DNA of 64,000 bases, taken from positions 720,757-784,756 of the forward strand of contig MU006099.1 of the NCBI GenBank assembly GCA_010093705.1, given 5' to 3'. The position numbers and the translations under genes were made by a program. This DNA comes from Patellaria atrata CBS 101060 (taxonomy: Eukaryota; Ascomycota; Dothideomycetes; Patellariales; Patellariaceae). Of this stretch, positions 45,257-55,645 are shown piece after piece. Numbering within the stretch: position 1 is the stretch's first letter; every line of letters starts with the position of its first letter. Below the pieces are notes generated by a model that was not told the origin of the DNA, did not search any database, and saw nothing but the letters and a program-made list of their open reading frames with translations.

Positions 45257-46639
45257 ACATCTTTGCTTGTCTTGGAGTTCTAAGAAATCTTGTTCCTGGT
45301 ATCGGAATGCGAACGGTCCGCTTTCCAATGGTATGTAAACGCTCTCCCGCTGGAGCACATGATAATTGAATCAATAGAAGATAAACATTTACTTTTATAT
45401 TGATCTAACCAACTTAATCCCGGACTTCGTTTTAAGACGGGAGTCTGCTGAGTGAAGTAGTGTGTGCTTCAGCGAGTTAAAGAGGTCAAGGAATTAAGGA
45501 AAGGCTCGTTTAGCAGATGATGCTGGGGAGAGTAAATCAAAAGCTTCAACGGGATAAGAGAAGGGTGGACGATCAATTTAACTGAAAACGCCAAGCTACG
45601 GCTCCACAAGGGTCGGGTGGATCTGTGGGGAGAGACAGGGGCCTGACAGGGGCTGACCATTTATGGATAAATTGTTTTCCTGCAACCTCCATAACATATT
45701 TGATAACAACGTCCATTCGTCAGCTCTGCTCCAAAGTGCTTCATGAAAGAGAATATTCGAGAAGATTGATGCCAAGGGCCTTCGACAGCGGTATCACCTG
45801 GGACTCGTTCAGATCAGCGACTGTATCACAACGATGCAAATGAAATCTGTCAAACGAGTACGTACTGTAACCAGGGAAGAGATGTCATGACCGAGATCTT
45901 CTAGAAGGCGAATAGAAGCAGACGAAGGGCCAGTCTCTCGTGTCTCTACACTGTACTTGAGCAGATTCGTAGGAAAGTATCCACGTCGGGTGTTGATTGC
46001 GGGGAATTTACAGTTCATTAGCAGGGAGGTTTGTCTTCAACTATGAACTAACTGCAAGGTACCTACTCTGACCCAATGGCAGTGCTCCTTCATGATGATC
46101 CAGTGGCCGCGTGAGTGCAGACTCTTCTCTCTTACGGATCTAGGCGCCGGTATACTTTGGTTGCTGGTAATTGTTTTCCCCGTACAAGAGAATAGCTAGG
46201 CAAAACTATCAATAACGAGTAGACGATGCATGTAGTCTAGGGTCCCAATGTCCCCCTCTTTCATATTGCATCGTCCTAGCATCCTATATGGCTTGAGCAC
46301 AATAATTTCCGCAATCTGATTACGATTTGCAACGGTTCCGCAGCAAAATCTCGCTCGCCACTCGGAGGACCATATGACAGAAGCGCGATGTGGGGAAATC
46401 GAGTATGATGATATGGAGGACGCCAGGATCCTCATGCTCTCAGCCTCAATCTCTCTTCGGCCCTGCTTCCTAATGAGCCATCACGCGGCTCTGAAATGAA
46501 TTGTTAGTCTGCTTCAACGGTCTCTTTCGTGTATGTAGTCTTGGGAAGAATAGAATATAAGAAGGCGGGTCCTAGGATTTCTCAGCTCCTGTCGACCACC
46601 AACCATACATTCATTCATAGTTGTATCTCTTTGGGCAAG
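45257..46639. other. Intergenic, promoter of the GH6 gene
   Basis: About 1.4 kb. Frames of 60-80 codons (45469-45660 minus, 45625-45843 plus, 46196-46435 minus) have no domain. The proximal 100 nt hold the GH6 TATA-like box and a pyrimidine-rich leader. Nothing else was recognised. Confidence 0.45.
46556..46560 (+). promoter_or_regulatory. TATA-like box of the GH6 cellulase gene
   Basis: AATATAAG lies about 80 nt before the ATG of the secreted cellulase, a usual place in fungal cellulase genes. Inferred from sequence only. Confidence 0.35.
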
Positions 46640-47998
46640 ATGAAGACCTTCGCATACGCTGCCATCTTTGCGGCCATCAGCGGCGCGCTCGCTGCCCCCG
46701 CCCCTACAAAGTCCAACGTGGTCAGGAAGAGGGCCGCCTGCTCCTCCGCAGTGCAGCTCTCGGGCAACGTCTTCAAGAACAAGAAGCTCCATGCAAACAT
46801 CTACTACAGGTCAGAGATCGAGGCTGCCGTCCAGCAAATGAGCGATGCATCGCTCGCATCAGCAGCAGCCAAGGTTGCAGATGTTGGTTCCTTCCTCTGG
46901 ATGTAAGTATCCCCAGAACTTGCTCCGAACACAGATAACTGATGTGGAACCCTTTCAGTGATACCATCGAGCGTATCGGTATCCTAGATGACGCTATCGC
47001 CGAGGTTCCCTGCGATGATGTTCTCGGTCTCGTCATCTACGACTTGCCCGGTCGTGATTGCGCCGCTAAAGCTTCCAACGGTGAACTTGCATACACCGAG
47101 CTTAGCCGTTACAAGAGCGAATACATCGACCCCATCGTTGCTAAGCTCAAGGCCAACCCCAACACCGCATTCGCTCTCGTCATCGAGCCTGATTCGCTTC
47201 CTAACTTGGTCACTAACGCCGACTTGACTACTTGCCAGAACTCCGCTACTCCTTATAAGGAGGGTGTTGCATATGCTCTTAAGAACCTTAACCTTCCCAA
47301 CGTCGTCATGTACATTGACGCTGGTCACGGTGGCTGGCTCGGCTGGAACGACAACCTCAGTGAGTAGATACATTGCTGGGACATGACCAGTTCGGATGAA
47401 TACGTGCTAATACATTCAAAACAGAGCCCGGCGCGTCCATGCTCGCATCGGTCTACAAGGCGGCTGGCAGCCCCAAGCAGGTTCAAGGTGTGGTTTCCAA
47501 CGTTGCTGGTTGGAACGCCTGGCAATTGTCGCCCGGCGAGTTCGAGAACGACGAAGATGGTCAATGGAACAAGTGCCACGACGAGAAGCGATACGTCCAA
47601 TACTTCGCTCCTGAGCTCAAGAGCGCTGGCATGCCCAACCACTTCATCGTCGACACTGGCCGTAATGCCGTCCAAGGTCTCCGTGAGGAATGGGGTGACT
47701 GGTGCAACGTCAACGGTGCCGGTTTCGGTGTCCGCCCAACTTCCAACACCGGTGACTCCCTCACCGATGCTTTCGTCTGGGTCAAGCCAGGTGGTGAATC
47801 CGATGGTACCTCTGATACTTCCGCTACTCGTTACGACTCCTACTGCGGCAAGCCCGATGGTAAGTTCACCGATACAACCTGCACTTTTGAAGCCATTGCT
47901 AACTTTGAGATTCAGCATTCAAGCCATCTCCCGAGGCCGGTACCTGGAACCAAGCTTACTTCGAGATGTTGGTCAAGAACGCGAAGCCCGCTTTCTAG
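46640..47998 (+). CDS. Secreted GH6 cellulase (cellobiohydrolase II type), no CBM
   Basis: Four exons: 46640-46902, 46959-47359, 47425-47859 and 47916-47998; introns are 56-65 nt and the product has 393 residues. Glycoside hydrolase family 6 inverts beta-1,4 bonds in cellulose, releasing cellobiose from non-reducing ends. Residues 1-19 are a signal peptide (MKTFAYAAIFAAISGALAA), followed by a Lys-Arg pair (30-31) that may be a propeptide site. Key GH6 residues are visible: D121 in GRDCAA (proton network), D166 in VIEPDSL (the general acid), D208 in YIDAGHGGWLGW, and D348 in WVKPGGESDG. NVAGWNAW and DTGRNAVQG are also conserved. The family's usual CBM1 and linker are absent, so the enzyme is a bare catalytic domain of normal size. 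Loop differences that tell endo- from exo-acting members cannot be judged by eye. Confidence 0.96.
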
Positions 47999-49035
47999 AT
48001 GGATTGGTTTGCGCGAAGTGTGTAAAAGGCTGGGATGGACTGCGCTCGTATATAGAATCCTCTCATCCTTTTTGAAGAGTCCTCTTACCCAATGAGAAAA
48101 ACTGTTTAACTTCATCTTGAGAAACGCTGATGTAACGCGACGTGACTTTGTATGAACTAGTGAAACGGTGCCGGAGTATTGTTGTATGCTATTCCCAACA
48201 CACTTTTTACCGATGTCCTGTCGTATTCAAAGCGAAAACAGAGATACAAAGAAACAATTACTCTAGAAGTCTATGGTTGAAAGAGGATAATTTGTACAGA
48301 GGCCTGTACAGTGCAGTACAGACAGGGGAGATAAACCTAGTTTCGGATGAGAATGCGTCTGACGGTGCATATACGCCTGAGTTTTGGGAGCGAAATCAGC
48401 TGGAAAAATGATTGATATTCTTGTATTTCATCTTTTCTTCTTCTATGTCGTTGATTTAGCGTTGTTTATACTTGGTCTCTTATTAATTCTATAGTTATGT
48501 GCAAGAAAGCTTCGAACCAGCGGGCTCTTGGGAGACAGCCCCACGAGCCAAGGGCCCTTAAGGTACCTGAGCCCTTACCTGAGATCCCACAGGCCACAGT
48601 TCAAGGGGATGAAGGCCAGCAAGAGGTTCAAAACGACGGTAAGGTAATAAGGTGTCTGGTGTATAGGTATGAGAAGTTTGGGCGAAGACTGGTTGCTCTT
48701 CTTGGCCTAGCCCTAGTTTTAGTCCCTACTCTACAGCACTGTAAGGTTAGCGTTGCCGTCTTGAGTTTCCCCCCTGTCAGGAGCTCACCTTGTTGAACTT
48801 ATCCTTAAAATCATTCACCAAAAAAGTCCTTGTCGCGTCCCTATTATATTGTTTTCTATACTCCGTATCGAATCTCATAATAATGGTAAATGTTTTCTTT
48901 CGCGAGTGTCTGTTCGCGGCGGTCACTTGCATTATCATCGTCTAGTCTTTTCATGGATGGATCTTCTTACACACATTCAGTGCAAACGCTCCATTCCTCT
49001 TACACCGTTAAGAATACCCACCAACACTCTTCACA
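47999..49035. other. Intergenic region
   Basis: About 1 kb between two plus-strand genes. Frames of 89 codons (48142-48411) and 99 codons (48497-48796) have no recognised domain. A near-palindromic CTGTACAGTGCAGTACAG lies around 48303. No gene is supported. Confidence 0.45.
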
Positions 49036-51104
49036 ATGACTGATGATCAAGATACCTCCCCTCAATCGCCGACAGAGTCTGCTACGCCTAAGATTCCTGC
49101 CCCAAAGAATAGGAGCTGCCCATTTTGCGGACAATGCTTTACCTCCTCATCTTTGGGGAGGCATCTCGACTTATACATAAAACCGCACCACCCGAAACCA
49201 CCAGACGGTATACATGACGTAGAAGCTATCAAAAGGTTACGTGGTAGTGTAACACGGAGGCAAGTCCGCCCATCCTCTAGGAAATTTCATGGGTCGACGC
49301 CCTCTTCTTCTCGAACCCCCAGCATATCCCACCATTCTCCTGTCGAACCCGGGACGACGCCTTTTGAAGAAGTCACGGGACAGAAAGTAACGACACGATT
49401 CAATGTACCGAACTGGCAGGTCACCGGGGTGATCAACAATTTGCCTCCTCGAGACGGCTCTGTTGGTGCTACTCCCGCGCGAAGGGTCATATCGAGACAT
49501 GAAAAGCTCAAGGCTGATTTCAGAGAGCGTGAAAGACGGCCAGACGATGTAGATCAAGGTAAAGCGGTAGAGTTGGCGCTCAAGGAAATTCTTGACGCCA
49601 TAAAGGAGGCTAGGTAATTCTTTTTGACTATATCTTATTTTCTATTCACTAACGACCAACCAGGAACCGAGCAGTGTCGCGAAACCTTTTTGATTTTGAC
49701 CCGTTCACCATGAGCTTTCCCTGTTTATGCCTTCATATATTACCTCGACCTCCAACGCTCTTCTCCCTTACACCCTTCCCTACGAATGACTCGTGGTCAA
49801 TCGAGCCCCCTGGTCAGAAGCAGTTTGACGCTCTGAATCGATTGACACGGGATCATGTAGCAACTCGACAGCAAACAATTACATCGCAATCAACTACAAC
49901 TCCACCATCAGGCTCGTCACCTTTACCGACGCCACCCCCGCGGGAAGATGCAAAATATAAGAAGCTGTTTTCCCATTTTCATGATGCATTCAATCATTGG
50001 AAGTCACTCCCTGAAATTAAGAAGCAGGAGAAATGGCAACTGGAGGTTCTCAGGTCGTACACACGCGCTGATGAGAAAAACAAGGAGCTCGAACGCAAGA
50101 TGGAACAGTTGCGTACAGAGTTGGACCAGTGCAAGTCCGCTAGCAGATCTCAGCCATTTACACCAATCTGGACTCCGTCGACTTTCATCTCCTCTGAAAT
50201 AATACAGAGTTGGAGCGCCCAAGAGTTGGATTCTAGCAATTGGGAATTCAATCACTTGATCGACAAGTGGAAAACCGTTCTACGTGAGAATCGTAAGGCA
50301 GCCAGTGGGCTAAATGCGCAGCGCCCACTGGCACCTGCCACCTCCATTACAGTGCGAACTCCGACCACTACGAATGGCATCAAGAAGACCTCGGTCCAGG
50401 TTTCGAACGGATTGAAGTCCCCCAATGGCTCAGCCCCGAACTCTGCTCAGTCTACATCAGTGCTTCCTGGTGCATCTTCTGCACCCTCCATTGCTCAAAG
50501 CGATCACATGGACGAGGATACTGGTGATCAAGTTGATGGTGAAGGTGACGATGAGGATGCTGATGCTGATGCTGATGCTGACGCTGACATCGATACGGAA
50601 GACGTACCTATGAAGAATGGAGAGAAAACTGCTATGGACGCTTCAATGAACGTCAAGTGGCCTGTTGACAATCAAAACCAAAGCAGTTCTCAGTCCCAGA
50701 ACATAAAACCCCAACAGCCACCACAACTGCAGCCACGGCCTCTCCCGACTCAGCAGTTTCCACATCAACATCAATTGCAGCATCAGCAACAGCAACGCCA
50801 ACAACAGCAGCAGCATCAAAATCAGCATCATCATCAGCATCACCACCAGTATCAACCACTCTCTCCATGGGACCCTAACAGCCACCCTCATTCGCACGGC
50901 CATCCTAATGGTATCCATACACATCCAGCAAACACTCCCATCGTCCATCTGCACCCTCACCAAAACCAATTCAATCACCCTGGGAGCCGACGCGCTTCAG
51001 CGCATACCTTACCTAGCACTCCCTCAACCCCATTTGATAACCATAATGCGTCAAGTATGGTGATTGACGATGAGAGTGCAAGATTCCTTGATAGCATGGG
51101 ATAA
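49036..51104 (+). CDS. Conserved fungal zinc-finger-like protein with low-complexity tail
   Basis: Two exons, 49036-49613 and 49664-51104, with a 50-nt intron (GTAATT, CTAAC branch, ACCAG), 672 residues. Near residues 27-50, CPFCGQCF with LGRHLDLYIK looks like a degenerate C2H2/C2HC-type finger and is followed by KPPDGIHDVEAIKRLRG; I recall this block as conserved in Pezizomycotina. The middle (about 200-350) carries FDFDPFT, PFPTNDSWSIEPPGQKQFDALN and a helix of charged heptads. The tail is low complexity: an Asp/Ala repeat (DADADADADID, encoded by GATGCT repeats at 50559-50586), then Gln/His-rich tracts to about residue 620. A nuclear regulatory role is plausible. No DNA-binding proof and no named family are available. 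Confidence 0.82.
50559..50590 (+). repeat. GATGCT microsatellite in coding sequence
   Basis: Five tandem GAYGCY hexamers encode alternating Asp-Ala in the acidic stretch of the zinc-finger-like gene. In-frame length change would not break the gene. Confidence 0.8.
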
Positions 51105-52246
51105 AAATTTGCATATATCAAGCGTCTGTGAGGGTTGGATTCACTGTGAAGAGTGTATTGGTCGCTTCTTAGATACATTAACGGAAGATTGTATAGTTGC
51201 ATATGAAGGCTCAAGCATTGAATAATAGACGAGTCGTACTGTTTGACGTTTTGTTGCATTAGGGGTGAAAACTTTTCGAGGAGTTACTGGTCTGGCGTAT
51301 CGGGGTCGTCATTTATATCTTCTCCCGTTTAAGGAAGAAAGAAAGTATTTCATAGATACGTGGTGGGACGATCTTACGTTTTATACCATTTCGGAGCGTT
51401 TGTTGCCTTTCATTCTACTTTGAGGAAGGGAATTTTGATTCTGCTGTACATTATTTTCTCCTTTTTCGATCATGCGGTTTGAAAACTTCAATTTTCGTTG
51501 TCTTTTCTTTGCTAGTTCATCATGTACGGTACAAGTCTAGCCTACTTCGTGGGTTTATGGCTTGGAGACAGCGAAACGGTTCATTTGCTTGGTAGTTCAT
51601 GTATAACCATAGCATGCACCTACTTTTTGAATTTTTCTCCTTAGAGTTCTCTATGGTGGGTAAATTTTCACGGCTTGGAGATTCAGTTAATGTTTTTTAT
51701 TTCTCGCGTTTGATGTAAAACATTGACTACCCATGCGTACCCCGTACTCATGATAGAGCATCTATGTCGGGTGTCGGAGAGTAGTCACCCACAATATTAC
51801 GTTTTAACCTAGCTCATGGTGCGGATAATGCGAATAAGTCTCATATGTATGTCGAATCTAGCACTAACAGTAGTCGGATGCGTAGAAGTATTTAATCCAT
51901 GTATTCCGTGTACAAAGCGCACTTATCAATCTAAAGAATGGACCCAAACTTGCATACGTTAAAATACTTTGTCCAAACATTCGATTATCCCGTACTTCCA
52001 ACTAACTCCGTGCCGAACTAAATTGATGCCAATCTGCTCCGATAGACAAGCACCCGATCGTCCCGATGCTTTTCGGGGAAGCCATCCAAGTCCGATCCGA
52101 CGGACGAATCAGAACCTTCAATAGTCTACTACGTGCCAGTGTCTTACAAATATATCAACGAATATTCATCTGTTCTCAATTTCACCAAAGGATATATAAC
52201 GACCCTATATCCCACAGTAGAACTATGGTCAAACACCCCCATCAAG
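51105..52246. other. Intergenic region
   Basis: About 1.1 kb between plus-strand genes, AT-rich, with T-rich stretches after 51260. The last part before 52247 contains an in-frame upstream segment (52066-52246) whose coding value is unclear. Nothing else seen. Confidence 0.45.
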
Positions 52247-53131
52247 ATGACACCCAAAATCGCCCTCTTTGACGCTCCTAGCAAAAAGCAGACCTGCAAC
52301 TCCATGAACGCGTGGAGAGGTGTGTGAACATCTGCCAGTAAACCCTCCAAGTATGACAAACCCTCACATGTTCAAAGGCCTCCTCGCGCTCAACTTTAAA
52401 AACATCGACTACGAAACCCGGTGGGTCGAATACTCAGACATCAAACCCGTCCTCAAGTCCCTGTTTGTACCCAGTCACCCCTACCTTCCTAATAACACTA
52501 ACCGACTCCGTTTGTCAAGCGGAGTCCCACCCAACAATCTCACAGATGGTGACTTCTACCACTACACCATTCCTACCATCTCCTTCAACGGGGAATATGT
52601 CATGGGAACGCGTAAAGTTGCCGCAGCGATTGAAGCCGTACAACCGCTGCCGTCCCTGCATCTTGACTCCCCTTTGATCGACCGAGTAGATGAAGCAGTA
52701 GATGAGTGCATGAAGCATCTGGGTGCCGTGATCCTTGCCGCGGTCCGCGTGAGAGGTCCTCCCGGAGAGGTCGTAAGAGTACTTTTAAGAGCCGTTATGC
52801 GCAGTACGGGATTATGTTGAAAGAGCTTGAAGAGAAGTTCGGTGGGGAGAGTGGTTTGCAGATGGTCAAAGAGCCATTGAAGAGGCTTGCAGGATTCGTG
52901 GAGGGGAGGCGCGGACTTTTTGGTTTAGGAAATTTTCGTGAGTCATCTACGCATCGATTGAGGACCAGGTGCGTTGACGAGAGTGTAGCGTCGTATGCGG
53001 ATATTATAGTCGTTGCTTTTCTACATTGTTGGACTCTAATTGATTCGTATGAGAGAATTGTTGCTGATCATCCCGCTTTAGCTAGATTATATGAAGCCTC
53101 TGTCGAGTGGGTGAAGAGGGACGACCACTGA
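52247..53131 (+). CDS. Glutathione S-transferase-like protein, possibly decaying
   Basis: Best model: 52247-52319, 52378-52748, 52790-53131 (261 residues). The N-terminal part has a thioredoxin-fold GST pattern: KIALFDAPSKKQ, GLLALNFKNIDYETRWVEYSDI, then YHYTIPTISFNGEYVMGTRKVAAAIE. The C-terminal part matches the helical GST domain: SYADIIVVAFLHCW, then ALARLYEASVEWVKRDDH. Such fungal GST-like proteins conjugate glutathione or act in metabolite pathways. The second intron would be only 41 nt (GTGAGA...TTTAAG). The same bases read VREVLPERS-stop-EYF-stop in another frame, close to a conserved segment of relatives (NERSAEYF as remembered), so it may be decayed coding sequence rather than an intron. 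An extra 10-residue insert before ESVASYAD adds doubt. Functional gene or young pseudogene cannot be decided from sequence. Confidence 0.58.
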
Positions 53132-53641
53132 ATGGTCGGTGATGGACATGAATTGTTGAGAACAATTTGAAGACAGAGAGGGAGAGTTGACGAGGGATGA
53201 CATCGATAATCAGGAGGCATTACCATTCAAAATTTGGATATTGATATTGCGTGATTGTAAAGATCCCGAAAATCAAACAATAGGAGACGACTATTATCAG
53301 GTTATTGACACAATCAAACGGGCACTTACCGTGCGCTTTACTTTAGACGTCCCGCTGTATCCCGCTGTATCTCGAAAGCATTTCCGACCCGCCTTTTTGG
53401 GAACAATACCGATACTGAAGAGCTTGTGACTATTGTTATCACAAACAGGACATAGCTTCACTTCACTTAGTGGCCTGGTCTCCCTCTCGCTTTATAGAGC
53501 CTCCCTCCTCTCCTTTCCTTCCTTCTTCTTACACTTTCCAACCTCCTTCATTACAGTCAACCTCCCCATTTTCCTAAAGTCAAGCACATACTTCATCAAT
53601 CCATCCTCCATTTCTTCAAGAACCCACTTCATTCTATCAAG
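53132..53641. other. Intergenic region
   Basis: About 510 nt. An 80-codon frame (53187-53429) is probably chance. The part 53480-53640 is strongly pyrimidine-rich, as in a fungal promoter and leader for the 53642 gene. Confidence 0.45.
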
Positions 53642-54520
53642 ATGTCAAACTCCCCAGAAACGGTCGATGTTCCAAAGGTGCCTCAGGTGCACCAGATATC
53701 TGATGAAGTCAAAGCTAAGAGAGCTGCCTTTTTCGAGAAACACGGTCAGCACATCATCTTAGCTGTCTTTTGCTCCGGTGAAAAGCTCAGGCCCGATTTC
53801 AAGCTCCTCTCTCAAGAGCTGAACAATGCTCCCAAATCTGCCCAGTAAGTTTTCAACCACTCCGATTTTGCTCTTTAAGCAATAGTCTTATCGAAATCCT
53901 GCAGAAACAAGACCATCACCGTCAACAACGAACTTGAGAAGTTTCGCCACGAATACGGCCTTGTGTTCGCAGAGAAGGCTCCCAAAGGCGAGGCTTCCCC
54001 CAAGAAAGCAGCAGCTCCACGCAAGGCTAAGGTCACACCTGAAGCTGTTGACGCTGTCAACGGAGACGCTATCGAACGAGACGATGATGAAGAGCCAACC
54101 CCGAAGAATCCAGTGACTTCTCTAAAGCGCAAGACAGCAGCCAAGAAAGTTGAGGATGTCGATACTAATGCTAACGATGCTGATGCTGAAGCCACCCCGA
54201 AGAAGGTTGCGACTCCTCGCAAACGCAAGACAGCAGCTAAGAAAGTTGAGGACAGCGAGACTAATATTGCCGACGTTGATGGAGTAGCTACCCTGAAGAA
54301 GGCTGCGACTCCACGCAAACGCAGGAGCACCACTGGGACGGGTGGTGAGTCACCAACCAAGAAGGGTCGTGGCCCTGCCAAGAAGGCTGATCCAAAAGTC
54401 AAGGAAGATGCTGATGCTGAGGTGGGCGTTGATGCTAATGTTGTTCCATCCGTGGAGGGTGTTGATGGTGAAGTCAAAGTTAACGATGATGCTGAAATTG
54501 ATGGTGAGGAGGCTATCTGA
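53642..54520 (+). CDS. Small Lys/Ala/Asp-rich protein with internal repeats, probably nuclear
   Basis: Two exons, 53642-53844 and 53905-54520, with a 60-nt intron (GTAAGT...CTGCAG), 272 residues. Residues 1-95 form a compact helical domain (VKAKRAAFFEKHGQHIILAVF, DFKLLSQELNNAPKSA, NNELEKFRHEYGLVFAEK), which I recall as recurring in small Pezizomycotina proteins without a known role. The rest is basic and acidic low complexity with imperfect repeats of KRKTAAKKVED and TPKKVATPRKRK, three copies counting the degenerate one, plus SPTKKGRG. Such Lys-Pro motifs resemble histone H1 or AT-hook tails and predict nuclear location and DNA contact; that is inference. The C-terminus is acidic. A long frame on the opposite strand is a shadow of the repeats. 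Confidence 0.8.
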
Positions 54521-55645
54521 ACGAATGTCTGGTTGGATTCGTCTGAATAGGTGTTCGGTTGAGATATTTCACATTACCTGGAAGAATGCTAGACTTCCTC
54601 ACGCTTGGAGGAATTGACAGCACTATTGCAGAAACCAGGCTAGGATGGCAGGTTTCAAGAAAAACTTGTGGTAGCATGATAGTTAAATAAATGGAATGAG
54701 TTTACCTAAATCGAACTTTGACCCGATAAACTCGTGATTACAGGTCAAAACATTACCTTAGCTTTACGTGTTCGTTGCCAAACTTTACGTCTTTCATCCG
54801 GATGGTGGGCCATCCCATGGTAAATCTGAGCGAACAGTGACTGGGGGATCCGCTTAACGCCCGTAAGTTGAGAATGTTGAGGGTATTGATACACGTAAAT
54901 TTTGTCTTGGGGGGATCTGTTACTGGACGACTGGACGAGCAATGAAAATAAGGCCGATAATGAGAAGTCTCCAATTACAGACTTAAACCCTTACGAACCA
55001 GAACGCTTCCAGTTCAGGTACACCGACAGATGAGAAGTAAGTGAACCCATGATAGTACTACGTTGAGTGTACAACAAATGTATGGAGGCTAGGTAATGCT
55101 ATCGATCAGAAAAAGAATCCTATCTTTACGCATTGGTGTAGTAGGGGCCACTTGTAGGTAATCACGAAAGATTCTTGACAACGCTGTATGGGAGGATTTG
55201 GCTGTGCAAACGACTATTTCTGCGAGTTGTACAGACGCAACGATATATGTCCTAAAGGGCTATATCAGTCTTGAATACTCTAAGGCATACTGGTAGGGGT
55301 AAGCAGTGGTAGTGTACAATGTGAGAGAGTCCTAACCATGGCGCTAGGGGGGGCAACATCAAGTTATGATTACCATTTCAGTGACTGAATACAACCTTCC
55401 CAATTGTATTCTATATATCTACCTAACGACAGACATTGTACAGTGAACGGGAGTGCGTTGACAAGTGAGGAAATGGAGTCGACAAATCTATGCTCCCGTT
55501 GCAAACAGGCCAAACACCCTTGTCAACGCGTGAACGCGCCGGGCTAATAAGGTAGGTAGAACCTTACCTAAGTTCGTGGTACAGGAATAGCATAACTGGA
55601 CATCATCCTGAACCATCTTCGGTATTGATATTCCCAACTCTCGTA
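54521..55645. other. Intergenic region
   Basis: About 1.1 kb. Minus-strand frames of 65-73 codons (54745-54974) have no domain. Just before the next gene, AAGGTAGGTAGAACCTTACC (55549-55568) carries the AAGGTA-type word again. No gene is supported. Confidence 0.45.

Noticed and set aside
47325-47918. 197-codon minus-strand frame
   Set aside because: Antisense to the conserved GH6 exons, with no domain of its own.
53875-54477. 200-codon minus-strand frame rich in Ser/Thr/Ala
   Set aside because: It is the antisense shadow of the Lys/Ala-rich repeat gene on the plus strand.
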